Assembly (NCBI RefSeq): GCF_029846715.1
Contig: NZ_JARVWW010000001.1
Coordinates: 372,001-436,000 of the forward strand
Direction: 5' to 3'
Source: Bradyrhizobium nivariense
GTDB lineage: Bacteria; Pseudomonadota; Alphaproteobacteria; Rhizobiales; Xanthobacteraceae
DNA: 64,000 bases
The position numbers and the translations under genes were made by a program. Below are positions 63,882-64,000 of the stretch, piece after piece (within the stretch, counting starts at the first letter, position 1; each line of letters begins with the position of its first letter). Under the pieces are notes generated by a model. The model was not told the DNA's origin and ran no database searches. It saw only the letters and a list, made by a program, of their open reading frames with translations.

Positions 63882-64000
63882 TCACACCGTCGGCAACACC
63901 GAAAACGCCTCCCCTGCCCCGCGCAGGTTCAGCTCATCGACATCGGCCGTTTCGCTGGTGACGCTGTCCACGCGCGCGGACGGCGGGCCGTGGCGGCACA
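63882..64000 (-). CDS. acylphosphatase, 3' end (partial)
   Basis: The last 39 codons of a minus-strand gene that continues past the window edge. RHGPPSARVDSV matches the C-terminal strand of acylphosphatases (the GP-x-A-x-V pattern). The final LNLRGAGEAFSVLPTV is like bradyrhizobial acylphosphatase ends. The catalytic Arg and Asn, which lie nearer the N-terminus, are outside the window. Confidence 0.6.
   Translation of the reverse strand, partial: CRHGPPSARVDSVTSETADVDELNLRGAGEAFSVLPTV

Overview
The window looks like chromosomal DNA from a GC-rich alphaproteobacterium of the Bradyrhizobium/Nitrobacteraceae type. The case rests on an acpXL–fabZ–fabF2–fabF1–lpxXL cluster for very-long-chain fatty acid attachment to lipid A, tandem kup genes, a plant-type (class II) DAHP synthase, small rhizobial families (DUF2865, DUF4167, DUF2267) and dispersed palindromic repeats in the gaps between genes. 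The genus is inferred from gene content; no database search was run.

Layout. 0.1-1.4 kb: a ParB-like nuclease-domain protein and a small membrane protein. 1.6-5.9 kb: the lipid A VLCFA operon. 5.9-7.8 kb: a minus-strand cassette (NlpC/P60-like, GNAT, FolB-like) flanked by a second, broken copy of the lpxXL 3' end, followed by a DUF5615/DUF433 toxin-antitoxin pair. 8.4-11.1 kb: polyamine-binding protein, aminotransferase and rhodanese. 11.4-17.3 kb: two tandem kup potassium transporters and motAB. 17.6-33.0 kb: mostly housekeeping genes (pssA/psd phospholipid synthesis, an Atm1-like ABC exporter, LOG protein, cimA, cysS, nadE, dgkA, aroG). 33.2-43.2 kb: hydrolase, a two-component system diverging from two paralogous repeat-built membrane proteins of unknown function, aldehyde dehydrogenase and several regulators.

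43.3-54.9 kb is accessory and partly decayed. It holds a truncated prs-like gene, a frameshifted small membrane gene, a frameshifted nuoB, an orphan nuoD, a nucleotidyltransferase/metallophosphoesterase pair, a Deg-type protease, a PEBP protein, Hsp20, transketolase and integrase remnants, and several short tandem duplications. It ends at a tRNA-Leu(GAG) gene, which makes it look like the remains of an integrated element. 55.1-64.0 kb returns to chromosomal genes: a short FliN-like protein, lipB, an orphan DnaB-like ATPase, a tautomerase/LysR divergent pair, a small-ORF/SGNH/acyltransferase cluster probably for glycan acylation, a hybrid histidine kinase, and the 3' end of an acylphosphatase gene.

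The best candidate for an undescribed system is at 34.1-38.4 kb. A histidine kinase/response regulator pair faces two paralogous membrane proteins. Each is built from four copies of one motif, aromatic-Trp-x9-Gly-x4-Asp, and a small exported helical protein lies between them.
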